NCBI GenBank assembly: GCA_021734045.1
Contig: JAIPJR010000001.1
Location: forward strand, 8,843 to 72,842
Source: Fidelibacterota bacterium
GTDB taxonomy: Bacteria > Fidelibacterota > UBA8477
Length of the DNA: 64,000 nt
Direction of reading: 5' to 3'
Part shown: one piece after another, positions 44,701 to 53,248 of the stretch
Layout: each line of letters begins with the position of its first letter
How positions within the stretch are numbered: position 1 is the stretch's first letter
Translations under genes and position numbers: made by a program
Notes under the pieces: model-generated
What the model saw: only the letters and a program-made list of their open reading frames with translations
The model's database searches: none
Told to the model about the DNA's origin: nothing

Positions 44701-45113
44701 TCGTGGCCAAAATCAAGGAAGCTGCCGAGGAAGAAACCGAGAAAAAGGTTGCTGCTGCTGCCAAGCGGAAAGCCGCTAAAGCAAAAGAAGAAGAAAAAGC
44801 ACAGAAAAAAGCGGATGCGGAAGATGCTGCGGAATCAGAAGCTGAAGAGAAGCCTGCATCCAAAACCAAAACCAAATCCAAATCCAAATCGAAATCGAAA
44901 GCAAAATCCGAAGATACGGAAGATGCTGCCGATGCCGATGCCGATGCCGATGAGGATGCTATTGAAACGGAAGCCACTGGAGAGAAAGAGCAATCTGACT
45001 CTGATGTGGAAAACGATGAAAAACCAGCGGACGAATCCGAATCTCCTGATGACGATTCAACAAAACCCGCTGATGATGCGAACGATGAGGAAGAATCCAA
45101 AGACGATAAGTAA
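41799..45113 (+). CDS. Fused cytidylate kinase / 30S ribosomal protein S1
   Basis: One open frame of 1104 residues. Residues 1-226 are a complete CMP kinase (P-loop DGPAASGKSST, DTGAMYRAVTL, LEGRDIGTVVFPNAELK, KIFMIADVHVRAQRRQ). Residues 227-425 are an acidic, Ala/Glu-rich low-complexity linker. Six S1 RNA-binding domains follow (about 441-493, 523-588, 607-678, 692-764, 778-851, 865-934), as in ordinary RpsA. The end (about 960-1104) is a Lys/Ala then Asp/Glu/Ser-rich tail. cmk and rpsA are neighbours in many genomes; here no stop separates them. An ATG at 42477 with AGGAGG upstream could still give S1 alone. A sigma-70 promoter precedes and a strong terminator follows. Confidence 0.9.
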   Translation: MIIAIDGPAASGKSSTAARVAAKLGFRHIDTGAMYRAVTLYMLDHGVDISDTESVLNVLPDVDVSLEFKGDNQHVILAGVDVSDRIRTPAVNEHVSQVSAIPAVRQRLVELQRQAANDYDVVLEGRDIGTVVFPNAELKIFMIADVHVRAQRRQQELASLGIQQDLAELEKDLIARDKIDSSRELSPLKPATDAVELDTSKLTIDQQVAFIVNQAKQLIAEEERPFMAEEEKKDAPQTEDQSQETSETTSDAVEMTPAEETQDKKEETIASEPEPETKTETEAESKTEAEAEAEAEAEAAETDANTASAKDEGDEVSSEVAQKTDAEMTPEQAPDTEAPVEESAESSDKDEPAKSTRKTVKVKAKTSGEPPVQPVVDAEEAEKASKKIAGLDKRSAMNDIFNQIKTVKPDQLAETIAEESEEVKDLSFLLDRTIADITPRTLVEGRVISVGDREVLVDIGFKSEGLVSRDEFKDDELPKVGDKIELFLDTLEDDQGQTILSKRKADFMRVWTAIKDVSDNDDLINGTITRRIKGGMVVNVMGIDAFLPGSQLDVRPIHDFDAYIGKSYDFKIVKLNETRKNIVLSRKDLLEEKLQKQRAELLKNIEIGQVLEGRVKNITDFGVFVDLGGVDGLLHITDLSWGRVNHPSEVVDMDDEITVKVIDYDEEKQRVSLGFKQLQPHPWEHVEQKYPVGSAVKGKVVSITNYGIFVELEEGVEGLVHISEISWTQHIKHPSEIYSVGDEIETVVLSIAPDDRKISLGVKQLKPDPWTLIEDTYIVGTLHTGTVKNLTQFGAFVELEEGIEGLIHISDLSWTRKVRHPKEVLKRGDEVEVRILDIAQDQRKISLGLKQAEEDPWPQIEQEFAVNSTRKGKVIKLLDKGIILELEGTDVEGLIPLAAFNKKDRKTILDKFEVDQEVEVKVIEIDPNDKKILVSHEAAIKDKERAVVDEYLRGQKQDGNKLDIPDEIVAKIKEAAEEETEKKVAAAAKRKAAKAKEEEKAQKKADAEDAAESEAEEKPASKTKTKSKSKSKSKAKSEDTEDAADADADADEDAIETEATGEKEQSDSDVENDEKPADESESPDDDSTKPADDANDEEESKDDK
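42460..42479 (+). promoter_or_regulatory. Candidate internal ribosome-binding site and ATG for stand-alone S1
   Basis: AGGAGG at 42460-42465 lies 11 bases before an in-frame ATG at 42477, exactly at the junction between the Cmk domain and the S1 part. The spacing is somewhat long. Confidence 0.45.
42660..42695 (+). repeat. Six tandem copies of GAAGCC
   Basis: A perfect hexanucleotide repeat inside the Cmk-S1 linker encodes Glu-Ala repeats. Being a multiple of three, changes in copy number would keep the frame. Confidence 0.95.
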
Positions 45114-45135
45114 CGGATTTTTCCTGTTTATATCT

Positions 45136-45166
45136 GAAAAGCCCTGTTTCGACAGGGCTTTTCTTT
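45136..45166 (+). terminator. Rho-independent terminator after the Cmk-S1 gene
   Basis: A 12-bp perfect stem (GAAAAGCCCTGT / ACAGGGCTTTTC) closed by a TTCG tetraloop and followed by TTT. It lies 22 bases after the stop. Confidence 0.93.
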
Positions 45167-45214
45167 ATTCTCCAATTGCGTGAATTCGAAATCGCATCCG
45201 GCACCACCCAATCT

Positions 45215-45220
45215 TATATT
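45215..45220 (+). promoter_or_regulatory. -10 box (TATATT) placed for a leaderless ybbR-like mRNA
   Basis: TATATT ends six bases before the ATG at 45227, so transcription would begin at or next to the start codon. It follows a strong terminator, so a promoter is expected here. The -35 is poor. Confidence 0.45.
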
Positions 45221-45226
45221 CACCCC

Positions 45227-46186
45227 ATGGCAAAACGCACCCACCGTGGAAATCTACAGGCAATCATTGTATCGGTAATCGTGGCCATTTTCCTCTGGTT
45301 CTTTGTGGTCACCGATGTGGTGTATTTTTATGACATTGACGTGCCTCTCAAGGTCATCGGGCTTACAGAAAATAAAGCACTGGTAAAACCCATCCCGGAG
45401 ACGGTAAAAATGCGGTTCCGCGGCAAAGGTCAGGTGCTCATCTGGGCTTACTTTACCATGCCAATGTCCGAATCCTCTGTATTTCTGGATGTTTCAAAGG
45501 TTCACCGGCTTCAGGAATATCAACTTAATACCTATTTTGAACAGCATCCCGACCTGTTGGTTCTGCCACGCGATTTCGATCTGGATTTCATCAATGTTGT
45601 AAGCCCTGAGACGGTTTGGGTACACCTGGAAGAACGCGTGACCCGCAAAATAGCCGTGGCACCCCAGGTGGATATACAGGCAGCACCGGGGTACATGATT
45701 GTAGGGGGTATGCGCTACTCACCCGATTCTATTGAGGTGACTGGAGCCGAGACACTGGTGGAGCAAATCCGGGTGTTGAAAACCGCCCCGCTTGCTCTGA
45801 CCGATGTGGTGAATGACATTTTCATGGATCTGCCAGTGAAATTGGAGACCCACCAACCACTATCTTACTCCGATAATAAAATTCATGTGACTGCAGATGT
45901 ACAAAGTATCGGTATGCGTCAAATTGAGAATATTCCGGTGCAGATTATCAATGTACCTGCCGGTTTACGGCCCGTTGCAATCCCGGATCATATCAATTTA
46001 ACGATTGAAGGAGGACAGGATATCTTATTGACGCTTGGTCGGGAAAATTTTCGCGTCACCTTTGATTTTGAAGCGCGCTGGTTGCCGGATGTGCGTCGGT
46101 ATGCGCCGGAGATTGAAACACCGCACGGGGTCCAGCGTATCAGCAGTGTTTATCCGGAAAAAGTTGAAATTGTTTTGCGTCAATGA
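45227..46186 (+). CDS. YbbR-domain membrane protein (CdaR-like)
   Basis: 319 residues: basic start, one membrane helix (AIIVSVIVAIFLWFFVVTDVVYF) and an extracytoplasmic part of YbbR-type repeats (DIDVPLKVIGLTENKALVKPIPETVKMRFRGKG; SPDSIEVTGAETLVEQIRVLKTAPLALTDV). In Firmicutes such proteins regulate the diadenylate cyclase CdaA, but no cdaA is seen here, so only the domain call is firm. The frame is open back to 45176, but the -10 box at 45215 lies within that extension. Overlaps tsaD by four bases. Confidence 0.75.
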   Translation: MAKRTHRGNLQAIIVSVIVAIFLWFFVVTDVVYFYDIDVPLKVIGLTENKALVKPIPETVKMRFRGKGQVLIWAYFTMPMSESSVFLDVSKVHRLQEYQLNTYFEQHPDLLVLPRDFDLDFINVVSPETVWVHLEERVTRKIAVAPQVDIQAAPGYMIVGGMRYSPDSIEVTGAETLVEQIRVLKTAPLALTDVVNDIFMDLPVKLETHQPLSYSDNKIHVTADVQSIGMRQIENIPVQIINVPAGLRPVAIPDHINLTIEGGQDILLTLGRENFRVTFDFEARWLPDVRRYAPEIETPHGVQRISSVYPEKVEIVLRQ

Positions 46187-47199
46187 GTCTTAACACCCCC
46201 GTCATCCTTGGAATCGAAACATCGTGTGATGAAACCGCTGCCGCCATCGTAGCGGGTCCTGAATTAAAAAGCCACGTCGCCGCTTCGCAGATCGTGCACC
46301 AGGCTTACGGCGGCGTCGTGCCGGAGTATGCCAGTCGGGAGCACGAAAAATTATTAGCGCCGGTGGTGGAAAATACAATGTCTCAGGCGCATGTGACCTG
46401 GTGGGATATTGATGGGATTGCGGTAACCCGGGGACCGGGTCTGGCTGGCTCGCTGCTGGTGGGTCTGAGTTACGCCAAAGGCCTGGCAGTAGCATTGGAC
46501 AAGCCGGTACTGGGTATTAACCACATTGAAGGTCATATCTTCGCCAATTTCATCGGTCAGGAAGAATTGCCAACACCGTTTTTGTGTCTGCTGGTGTCGG
46601 GCGGACATACCCAACTCATCCATGTGAAAGATATTCAAAACTATCGTCTGATTGGCCAGACCCGGGACGATGCTGCTGGTGAGGCTTTTGACAAAGTCGC
46701 CCGCATGCTGGGAATTGGTTACCCGGGTGGGCCGCTCATAGACCGTTTGAGTCAGGATGGTGATCCGGATTTTATCGCCTTTCCCCGATCCCGGTTTGAA
46801 GGAAGTTACGATTTTTCATTTTCCGGACTTAAAACCGCCGTTTTGTACTACCTGCAGAAGCAGTCCAATGCATTCATAAAATCCCACCTGGCCGATATTG
46901 CCGCCAGTTTTCAGCAGGCGGTGGTGTCTGTGCTGGTTGAGCGCGCATTGCAAGCGGCTGCTGATTTAAATTTGGATCGCTTGGTATTAGCTGGTGGTGT
47001 AGCTGCTAATTCCGCCCTGCGACGGCTTGTGGATGAACAGGCTCCGGCGCAAATGACCATTTACCAGCCGGATTTACGCTATTGTACGGATAATGCCGCC
47101 ATGATTGCCTACATGGGTTTTTGGAAATACCGTAACAGCCAGGAATCTGAGTTGTCTATCCCCGCCTTCCCCAATCTGAAACTCAGTTTTGGAACCTAG
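46183..47199 (+). CDS. tsaD: tRNA N6-threonylcarbamoyladenosine transferase TsaD
   Basis: Catalytic subunit that installs t6A at position 37 of ANN-decoding tRNAs, 338 residues, normal length. ILGIETSCDETAAAIV at the start, the metal-binding HIEGHI (about 114-118), LLVSGGHTQLI, DDAAGEAFDKVARMLG, and LAGGVAANSALR near the end are diagnostic. Translationally coupled to the ybbR-like gene (ATGA). Confidence 0.96.
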   Translation: MSLNTPVILGIETSCDETAAAIVAGPELKSHVAASQIVHQAYGGVVPEYASREHEKLLAPVVENTMSQAHVTWWDIDGIAVTRGPGLAGSLLVGLSYAKGLAVALDKPVLGINHIEGHIFANFIGQEELPTPFLCLLVSGGHTQLIHVKDIQNYRLIGQTRDDAAGEAFDKVARMLGIGYPGGPLIDRLSQDGDPDFIAFPRSRFEGSYDFSFSGLKTAVLYYLQKQSNAFIKSHLADIAASFQQAVVSVLVERALQAAADLNLDRLVLAGGVAANSALRRLVDEQAPAQMTIYQPDLRYCTDNAAMIAYMGFWKYRNSQESELSIPAFPNLKLSFGT

Positions 47200-49299
47200 G
47201 TGCTGGTTTTCGCCGAAATAAACACCCATTTTGATTTTCACGGCAACCTGGGGTGGTTGCTGCTGGCGCTTGTCCTTTTCACGGCGTGGATTTGGTACAC
47301 CCATCGCCAGGCAAAACAAGCGCCGACAACCCTGCAAGGGCTGGAATGGTTATGGATTTTGCGTGGCATTTCTGTTGTTTTGTTACTGCTACTATTTTTC
47401 GCGCCCGAGATGCGGTTCGCATACTCGGAGTCCAAGGAAAAAGAAGTACTCGTACTGGTTGATAACTCTGCCAGTATGCCATTAGCATGGGATGAAGACT
47501 GGGATGCTGTCAGAGAAGAAACAGCGCAATTTTTTAATAATTTGAGTAAAAGCCATTCGGTCAGGACAGCGGCAATGTCAAATCAAGGTGACGCAGCCAG
47601 CGCAGATTTTTCACAAATAATATTCGATGGCGAATCCAGCATTTTTCCCTCCAAATTTCCATTTAACGACATGGATCGGTTCTCAGCAGTGATTGCTTTT
47701 ACTGATGGGCAGTTCAATGTGGGACCTTCTCCGCTGGATGTGGAATGGCTGAAAGCGTTGCCGATTTACCCGGTTTTACCAGCTGAGCCCAAATCACCGG
47801 AGGGGCTTAAAATTGTTGAGTTGATTGCGCCGGATGGGATTGCCGTATCGGACTCACTCCCGTTTCAATTGACCTGGCGACGCATGGGGAATCTTCCTGC
47901 TGAGTTGGAAATTTCTGTACAGAATGAAACAACCCAGCAGATGCTCCTGAGTCACTCACTGACACAGACGCGGGAATTGAAAACATTTGTTTCCAAATTA
48001 CGATTCCGGCAACCTGGACTGCAGCGCTTGAATTTTCAATTAGCCACCACCGATGGTCAATTTACCACCAATATTTCGAAAACGATCAGAGTGAGGAAAT
48101 CCCGGCGTCACGTTTTACTTATCTCCGATGTTCTCACACCCCTGGTGACCGTGCTTCAGCGAAGTTTACCAGACTCGCTCTTTTCAGTGGAATCGTTGAT
48201 AAAGTCTAAACAAGGTGGCTTTGTCTCGGGAAAAGACCCCCGGATCGTCAATACACCAGACCTGATTCTGCTGGTTGATCACGGGGATTTAGTCCTAAAT
48301 GATGATACAAGGGAATTAGTCAGCCGGGTGTATGCCGATTCCATCCCAACCGTCATTTTTAATTTGAATAACAGTCAGTTATCAACTGCCATTCCGGGAC
48401 TCCAGATGCGTGGTAATCTTGAGGAGAATGAATTCACACCATTTTTGGCCCAGGAGGGCAAGCGCCATCCTCTCGGAATACTGGCAACCGCCATAACATC
48501 CACCGGTCGGGGTGAGTCAGATTTTTGGACCTCATTGCCGCCCCTGCAGTCGGGCAATCAGATACTCTGGGTTGACGGTGTACGGGTCTTCGAAAAAATC
48601 GTCTCACCTGAACCAGTCCCCGTGATTACCCTGGACGAAAAACGACCGCTACTGGTGCTCAACGGGACCGGATATTGGCGCTGGTTTTTCCGACCACCGG
48701 GGATGATGCAATTCAATCAGTACTGGGAGCAAGTGGTTACCTACCTGTTGAATCGAAAATACCTGAAGTTGGTATCCCTCAATCTACAGAATGAGGCGAT
48801 TCATGTGGGGGAGCAAGTGCCGGTCCATCTCCAGGTGCGTGATGTCCAGGGGGCACCGCTGGATCAAGGCAGTGTATCATTGTATCAGGTTGAACAGTCC
48901 AACGGCACATCCCAATCGTTAGCCGTGTGGCGTGTTGCCCCCGGCTTATACCGTTCGGCATTAAAGACTAGTGAAAAAGGGCGATACACGCTGATTGGCC
49001 GGGCTGAACGAGGCGGGAATGTCTGGGGGCAGGATAGTCTGGAGGTACAGGTTGCTGCATACTCGGCGGAAACGCAGGTTACGGGAGTGAATCAACCTTT
49101 ATTGCAGCGACTGGCGGCAAATTCCGGTGGTCATGTGCTGGGACCGGATGACTTGAATGATATCCGACTTCCTGCTGGTGAATACACCACTTGGCATGAA
49201 TTTATATGGCCGGGATTGAACCGTGTCTGGGTCATGTTTTTATTAATTCTGGCGTTTGGCATGGAATGGATTTTCCGGCGCCGTATGGGGTTAATGTAG
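47200..49299 (+). CDS. VWA-like membrane protein, function unknown
   Basis: 699 residues from a GTG immediately after the tsaD stop. Two N-terminal membrane helices (WLLLALVLFTAWIWY; GISVVLLLLLFFAPEM) lead into a von Willebrand A-like domain with the MIDAS-type VLVDNSASM (about residue 87) and VIAFTDGQFNVGP. The middle (about 305-440) resembles the glutamine-amidotransferase-like fold often joined to such domains; an Ig-like part and a final membrane helix (VWVMFLLILAFGMEWIF) follow. This layout is widespread in FCB bacteria without a known role. Being next to tsaD looks incidental. Confidence 0.65.
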   Translation: MLVFAEINTHFDFHGNLGWLLLALVLFTAWIWYTHRQAKQAPTTLQGLEWLWILRGISVVLLLLLFFAPEMRFAYSESKEKEVLVLVDNSASMPLAWDEDWDAVREETAQFFNNLSKSHSVRTAAMSNQGDAASADFSQIIFDGESSIFPSKFPFNDMDRFSAVIAFTDGQFNVGPSPLDVEWLKALPIYPVLPAEPKSPEGLKIVELIAPDGIAVSDSLPFQLTWRRMGNLPAELEISVQNETTQQMLLSHSLTQTRELKTFVSKLRFRQPGLQRLNFQLATTDGQFTTNISKTIRVRKSRRHVLLISDVLTPLVTVLQRSLPDSLFSVESLIKSKQGGFVSGKDPRIVNTPDLILLVDHGDLVLNDDTRELVSRVYADSIPTVIFNLNNSQLSTAIPGLQMRGNLEENEFTPFLAQEGKRHPLGILATAITSTGRGESDFWTSLPPLQSGNQILWVDGVRVFEKIVSPEPVPVITLDEKRPLLVLNGTGYWRWFFRPPGMMQFNQYWEQVVTYLLNRKYLKLVSLNLQNEAIHVGEQVPVHLQVRDVQGAPLDQGSVSLYQVEQSNGTSQSLAVWRVAPGLYRSALKTSEKGRYTLIGRAERGGNVWGQDSLEVQVAAYSAETQVTGVNQPLLQRLAANSGGHVLGPDDLNDIRLPAGEYTTWHEFIWPGLNRVWVMFLLILAFGMEWIFRRRMGLM

Positions 49300-49310
49300 T
49301 GGTAATGCTG

Positions 49311-49339
49311 TTTGAGTCTTTGCCGCGAACGACTATATT
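49311..49339 (+). promoter_or_regulatory. Sigma-70 promoter of the polysaccharide locus
   Basis: TTTGAG (49311-49316), 17 bases, TATATT (49334-49339); TTGAGT with a 16-base spacer reads as well. The flanking GACTATATTCGGGCGCTTTTA resembles the promoter at 41729. Predicted start near 49346. Two very short open frames (49352-49375 and one ending just before 49397) lie in the leader. Confidence 0.65.
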
Positions 49340-49396
49340 CGGGCGCTTTTAATGGGGGAGAAAAAATGCGAGTAGCAATCAGGTGGAACAGGTAGT

Positions 49397-50710
49397 ATGA
49401 AGCGAATTTGTGTAATTGGAACCGGGTATGTGGGGTTGGTGTCAGGCGCCGGCTTGGCGGATTTTGGCAATGAAGTTATTTGCAGTGATATTGATGCGGA
49501 AAAAATTCAGCAGCTGCAGCAGGGGGTTATTCCCATTTATGAACCGGGGTTGAAGGAGCTGGTTGATCGCAATGTGAAAGCCAAACGGTTGAAATTTACC
49601 GCCGATGTTCCGGAAGCGATTCGAAATTCTGAGGTAATTTTCACCGCGGTGGGGACACCCATGGGACAGGATGGTGAAGCGGATTTGAGTGCCGTTGAAG
49701 CGGTTGCCAAGACTGTCGCCCAGAACCTGAACAGCTACAAGTTGATCTGCACCAAGAGCACGGTCCCCGTGGGTACGGGTGAAAAGATCAAGCGTATTAT
49801 TGCCACATTCAAGAACAATGGGAATGAGTTTGATGTTGTTTCCAACCCCGAGTTTTTACGGGAAGGCTCTGCGGTTGGCGATTTCCTGATACCGGACCGG
49901 GTTGTAATTGGTGTGGACAGCCCCCGGGCAGAGAAGGTCATGCGTGAGGTGTACCGCACATTGTTTATCAATGAAACCCCCATGGTGATTACCAATATTC
50001 CAACGGCGGAATTGATTAAGTACGCCTCCAATGCTTTTTTGGCCGTAAAAATTTCTTTTATCAACGAGATGTCCAACCTGGCCGATGCTGCGGGTGCTGA
50101 TGTCCATGTGATTGCCAAGGCAATGGGATTGGATGGGCGGATTTCATCCAAATTTCTCCATCCCGGTCCGGGATACGGCGGGAGCTGTTTCCCCAAGGAC
50201 ACCAATGCTTTGGCAAAAACTGCCCATGACCTGGGAATCAGGATGGAGGTGGTGAATGCCGCCATCCGGGCCAATGCCAATCAGCGTGAATCGGTTCTGG
50301 AGCGCATCCGTTCTTTGATGCCGGAACTTGCAGGGAAACGCGTAGCTGTTCTGGGCTTGGCTTTCAAACCGAACACGGATGATGTCCGTGATACACCGGC
50401 AGAGGAAATTGTAAAGGGACTGCGACGCATGGGAGCGGATGTGGTAGGTTATGATCCTATCGCGGCAGATAATTTCAAAAAATACTATGATCCAGAGCTG
50501 GAAATTAAAGAAAGCGTCTGGGATGCGGTGGAAGGTGCCGACCTCACGGTGATTCTCACCGAATGGAATGAGTTGCGCGGACTGGACTTACCACTGCTGA
50601 AAGAAAAAATGCGACAGCCTTTTGTGGTGGACGGTCGAAACATCCTGAGTGTTGAAGAATTGAAGTCGCTGGGATTTTCCTACCGCAATATGGGGCGCAG
50701 CAAAATTTAA
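49397..50710 (+). CDS. UDP-glucose 6-dehydrogenase
   Basis: Oxidises UDP-glucose to UDP-glucuronate with two NAD+; 437 residues. The nucleotide motif is GTGYVGLVSGAGLADFG, the catalytic cysteine lies in GGSCFPKDTNAL (about residue 260), and the C-terminal domain has VLGLAFKPNTDDVRDTPA. First gene of the surface polysaccharide locus, with its own promoter. Called ugd or tuaD elsewhere. Confidence 0.92.
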   Translation: MKRICVIGTGYVGLVSGAGLADFGNEVICSDIDAEKIQQLQQGVIPIYEPGLKELVDRNVKAKRLKFTADVPEAIRNSEVIFTAVGTPMGQDGEADLSAVEAVAKTVAQNLNSYKLICTKSTVPVGTGEKIKRIIATFKNNGNEFDVVSNPEFLREGSAVGDFLIPDRVVIGVDSPRAEKVMREVYRTLFINETPMVITNIPTAELIKYASNAFLAVKISFINEMSNLADAAGADVHVIAKAMGLDGRISSKFLHPGPGYGGSCFPKDTNALAKTAHDLGIRMEVVNAAIRANANQRESVLERIRSLMPELAGKRVAVLGLAFKPNTDDVRDTPAEEIVKGLRRMGADVVGYDPIAADNFKKYYDPELEIKESVWDAVEGADLTVILTEWNELRGLDLPLLKEKMRQPFVVDGRNILSVEELKSLGFSYRNMGRSKI

Positions 50711-50739
50711 TACACACAATATTCTGAGAGTCGTTGAAC

Positions 50740-52050
50740 ATGCAAGAACTACTGAAAAAAATTGAGACAAAAGAAGCGGTCTTTGGCGTCATCGGGCTGG
50801 GTTATGTGGGATTACCTTTGGCGGTGGAATTTGCCAACGCGGGCATGAAGGTCATTGGCATTGATGTGGATGAAGAGCGGGTGGCCAAAATCAACCGAGG
50901 TGAGAATTTCATTCAAGATGTGGATGATGACGAACTAGCTGCGGCCGTAAAAAATGGCAAGCTGGCCGCCACCACGGATTACAGCAGTCTGCGGCACATT
51001 GATGCGCTGAGTATCGCCGTGCCCACACCATTGAATAAGACCAAGGATCCGGATATCAGCTTTATTCTCCAGGTGAATGAGCAGATCGGTAAATATCTGC
51101 ACAAAGACCTGGTGGTTATCTTGGAAAGCACCACCTATCCCGGAACCACGCGTGAACTCATTCTGCCGACACTGGAATCTACAGGTTTACGGGTCGGCAA
51201 AGATGTATTTCTGCTCTTTAGTCCTGAGCGCGTGGACCCGGGTAATCCCGTTTACCACACGGAAAATACACCCAAGGTGATTGGTGGCATGACGGAGAGC
51301 TGTCTGAAATTAGGTGTGGCGTTGTATTCGCATGTATTTGAAAAGCTGGTTCCTGTGAGCAGCCCCGAAGCGGCAGAGTTGGCTAAATTGCTGGAAAACA
51401 CGTTCCGTAGTATTAACATTGGCTTGGTGAATGAAATGGCTATGATGTGTGATCGGCTTGGCGTGGATGTGTGGGAGGTGATAGACGCCGCCGCGACCAA
51501 ACCCTTTGGCTTTATGAAATTTACACCGGGTCCGGGTCTGGGTGGACATTGTATCCCCATTGATCCCCACTATCTCTCATGGAAAATGCGTACGCTGAAC
51601 TACCGAGCGCGCTTTATCGAATTGGCCGGTGAGATCAATGCGGAAATGCCTAATTATGTGGTGGATTTGGTGATTGAAGGGTTAAACCGTCAGGGTAAGA
51701 GCGTGAAAGGCTCGAAAATATTGTTGCTGGGTATGGCGTACAAACCTGATATCGATGATGTCCGCGAATCCCCGGCATTGGATGTTCATGCACTCCTGAA
51801 AACCCGGGGTGCTCAGGTTGATTTTAATGATCCTTATGTGGAAAAGGTGAGGTTCGACGGGATTTATGCCGAATCTGTACCCTTGGATGAAGCCACACTG
51901 TCCGAGTATGACTGTGTGGTGGTGACCACGAATCACAAAGTATATGATATGGACATGATCGCGAAACATGCCCGATTAATTATCGATACGCGGAATTCCA
52001 CAGCTCACCTGAAAAATGAGAATATCATTCGCTTGGGAGCGGCCGGATAA
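50740..52050 (+). CDS. UDP-N-acetylglucosamine 6-dehydrogenase (WbpA/WecC family)
   Basis: Second nucleotide-sugar dehydrogenase, 436 residues from ATG 50740 (TTG 50734 is also in frame). GLGYVGLPLAVEFANAGMKVIGIDVDEERV at the start and the catalytic Cys in GGHCIPIDPHYLSWK (about 270) place it in the WbpA-like branch, acting on UDP-HexNAc rather than UDP-glucose. Together with the 2-epimerase at 61.9 kb it could supply an N-acetylated uronic acid such as ManNAcA. The exact substrate (GlcNAc or ManNAc form) cannot be told by eye. Confidence 0.88.
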   Translation: MQELLKKIETKEAVFGVIGLGYVGLPLAVEFANAGMKVIGIDVDEERVAKINRGENFIQDVDDDELAAAVKNGKLAATTDYSSLRHIDALSIAVPTPLNKTKDPDISFILQVNEQIGKYLHKDLVVILESTTYPGTTRELILPTLESTGLRVGKDVFLLFSPERVDPGNPVYHTENTPKVIGGMTESCLKLGVALYSHVFEKLVPVSSPEAAELAKLLENTFRSINIGLVNEMAMMCDRLGVDVWEVIDAAATKPFGFMKFTPGPGLGGHCIPIDPHYLSWKMRTLNYRARFIELAGEINAEMPNYVVDLVIEGLNRQGKSVKGSKILLLGMAYKPDIDDVRESPALDVHALLKTRGAQVDFNDPYVEKVRFDGIYAESVPLDEATLSEYDCVVVTTNHKVYDMDMIAKHARLIIDTRNSTAHLKNENIIRLGAAG

Positions 52051-52051
52051 C

Positions 52052-53242
52052 ATGCGACGATTGATTCTTCTCTGCACTTTGGTTCTCCCGTTGCTTGTTT
52101 ACGGACAGCGTTTTGGAACCTCCCAAACGCCCGGCGACCAGCGGACGGTCATCACACCGGAGCAGCCATCGGAGAACCCTATTCCGGTTGAATTAATTGC
52201 ATTGGAAAGACCGGTTGACCCGAAGAGTTATCGCGTGGGACCGGGTGATCAGATTGCCATCAGTATTCAAACCAGTGAAATGCTTGATAAAGTTTTAACC
52301 ATCAGCCCTACAGGATATTTAATGATTCCGGGTGTAGGGAAGGTTGATCTGCGAAATTTAACACTGGATGCTACTATCGAACGAATCAATCAGGCAATAC
52401 TGTTGAATTTTAAAAACGCCCGGGTGAATAGTGAACTGGTTGGCTTGCGTAAGTTCAAAATAGCGATTGTGGGTGCGGTCAAAACTCCCGGCTATTACAC
52501 GGTATCCGCGGTGAACCGGGTTTCCGATGTGATTGAATTGGCGGAACCCCGTCAGATGGCATTACTGAATCAGGTGGAATTGGAGCGGATTGATGGGAGT
52601 GTGTTGAACCTTGATATCACGAATTTTTACGCACAGGGCGATCTTCATCATAACCCACAACTGACCGAGGGTGATCGGATCCGGGTGAAGTATGGAGACT
52701 TGGATGAGCATGCTATCGTTATTCGGGGAGCGGTACAGAACACCGGATATGATTATTTAAAACCTGGTGAAACATTGGGTGAGCTGATTGCCCGACGCAT
52801 TGATTTCCGTTCCAATGCTGATCTGGAGAATATCAAGATTGTTCGTAGGGTGAGCGGCTCAATAGAATTTATTACGGTGGCACCAGAGGAATTCAGTGCC
52901 TTCAAGCTCCAGCCAGGGGATGATATTGAATTTTTATATGAAAAACCGGTGAATGTGCAGGGGTACGTGGCCTCCTCGGGATCGTTCAATTTTATCCCCG
53001 GCTACACGGCGGCGGATTATGTCACCCTGGCGGGTGGCTTGTTGCCTTCGGGTACGATGAATGGTATTAAAATATCCCGGGTAGACGGCGCGGTTCTGCA
53101 CGGTGAAGATGTGGTCATTCAGCGGGGAGATATTATTGAAGTGCCCAGATCGTGGATGAATATTGCATTTGGTGAAATAAGTGTTATCGAATTTTTCTCA
53201 ACCATGGCGACATTAGTATTAGCTATTCTTGCAGTGAAGTGA
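52052..53242 (+). CDS. Polysaccharide export protein with SLBB domains (Wza-like)
   Basis: Outer-envelope export protein, 396 residues. Signal peptide MRRLILLCTLVLPLLVYGQ has no lipobox cysteine, unlike E. coli Wza. Poly_export domain from YRVGPGDQIAISIQ to about 150, then SLBB-type beta-grasp units (VGAVKTPGYYTVSAVNRVSDVIELA; GAVQNTGYDYLKPGETLGELI; VQGYVASSGSFNFIPGYTAADYVTLAGG). A hydrophobic helix ends the protein. ATG 52052 follows the stop of the dehydrogenase; an upstream frame inside that gene is rejected. Confidence 0.88.
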   Translation: MRRLILLCTLVLPLLVYGQRFGTSQTPGDQRTVITPEQPSENPIPVELIALERPVDPKSYRVGPGDQIAISIQTSEMLDKVLTISPTGYLMIPGVGKVDLRNLTLDATIERINQAILLNFKNARVNSELVGLRKFKIAIVGAVKTPGYYTVSAVNRVSDVIELAEPRQMALLNQVELERIDGSVLNLDITNFYAQGDLHHNPQLTEGDRIRVKYGDLDEHAIVIRGAVQNTGYDYLKPGETLGELIARRIDFRSNADLENIKIVRRVSGSIEFITVAPEEFSAFKLQPGDDIEFLYEKPVNVQGYVASSGSFNFIPGYTAADYVTLAGGLLPSGTMNGIKISRVDGAVLHGEDVVIQRGDIIEVPRSWMNIAFGEISVIEFFSTMATLVLAILAVK

Positions 53243-53248
53243 TTTAGT

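Noticed and set aside
44660-45100. Minus-strand 146-codon Ser/Ala-rich frame
   Set aside because: Antisense shadow of the S1 tail.
44572-45183. Plus-strand 203-codon frame rich in Lys, Pro and Met
   Set aside because: Out-of-frame reading of the repetitive S1 tail; no ribosome-binding site or family features.
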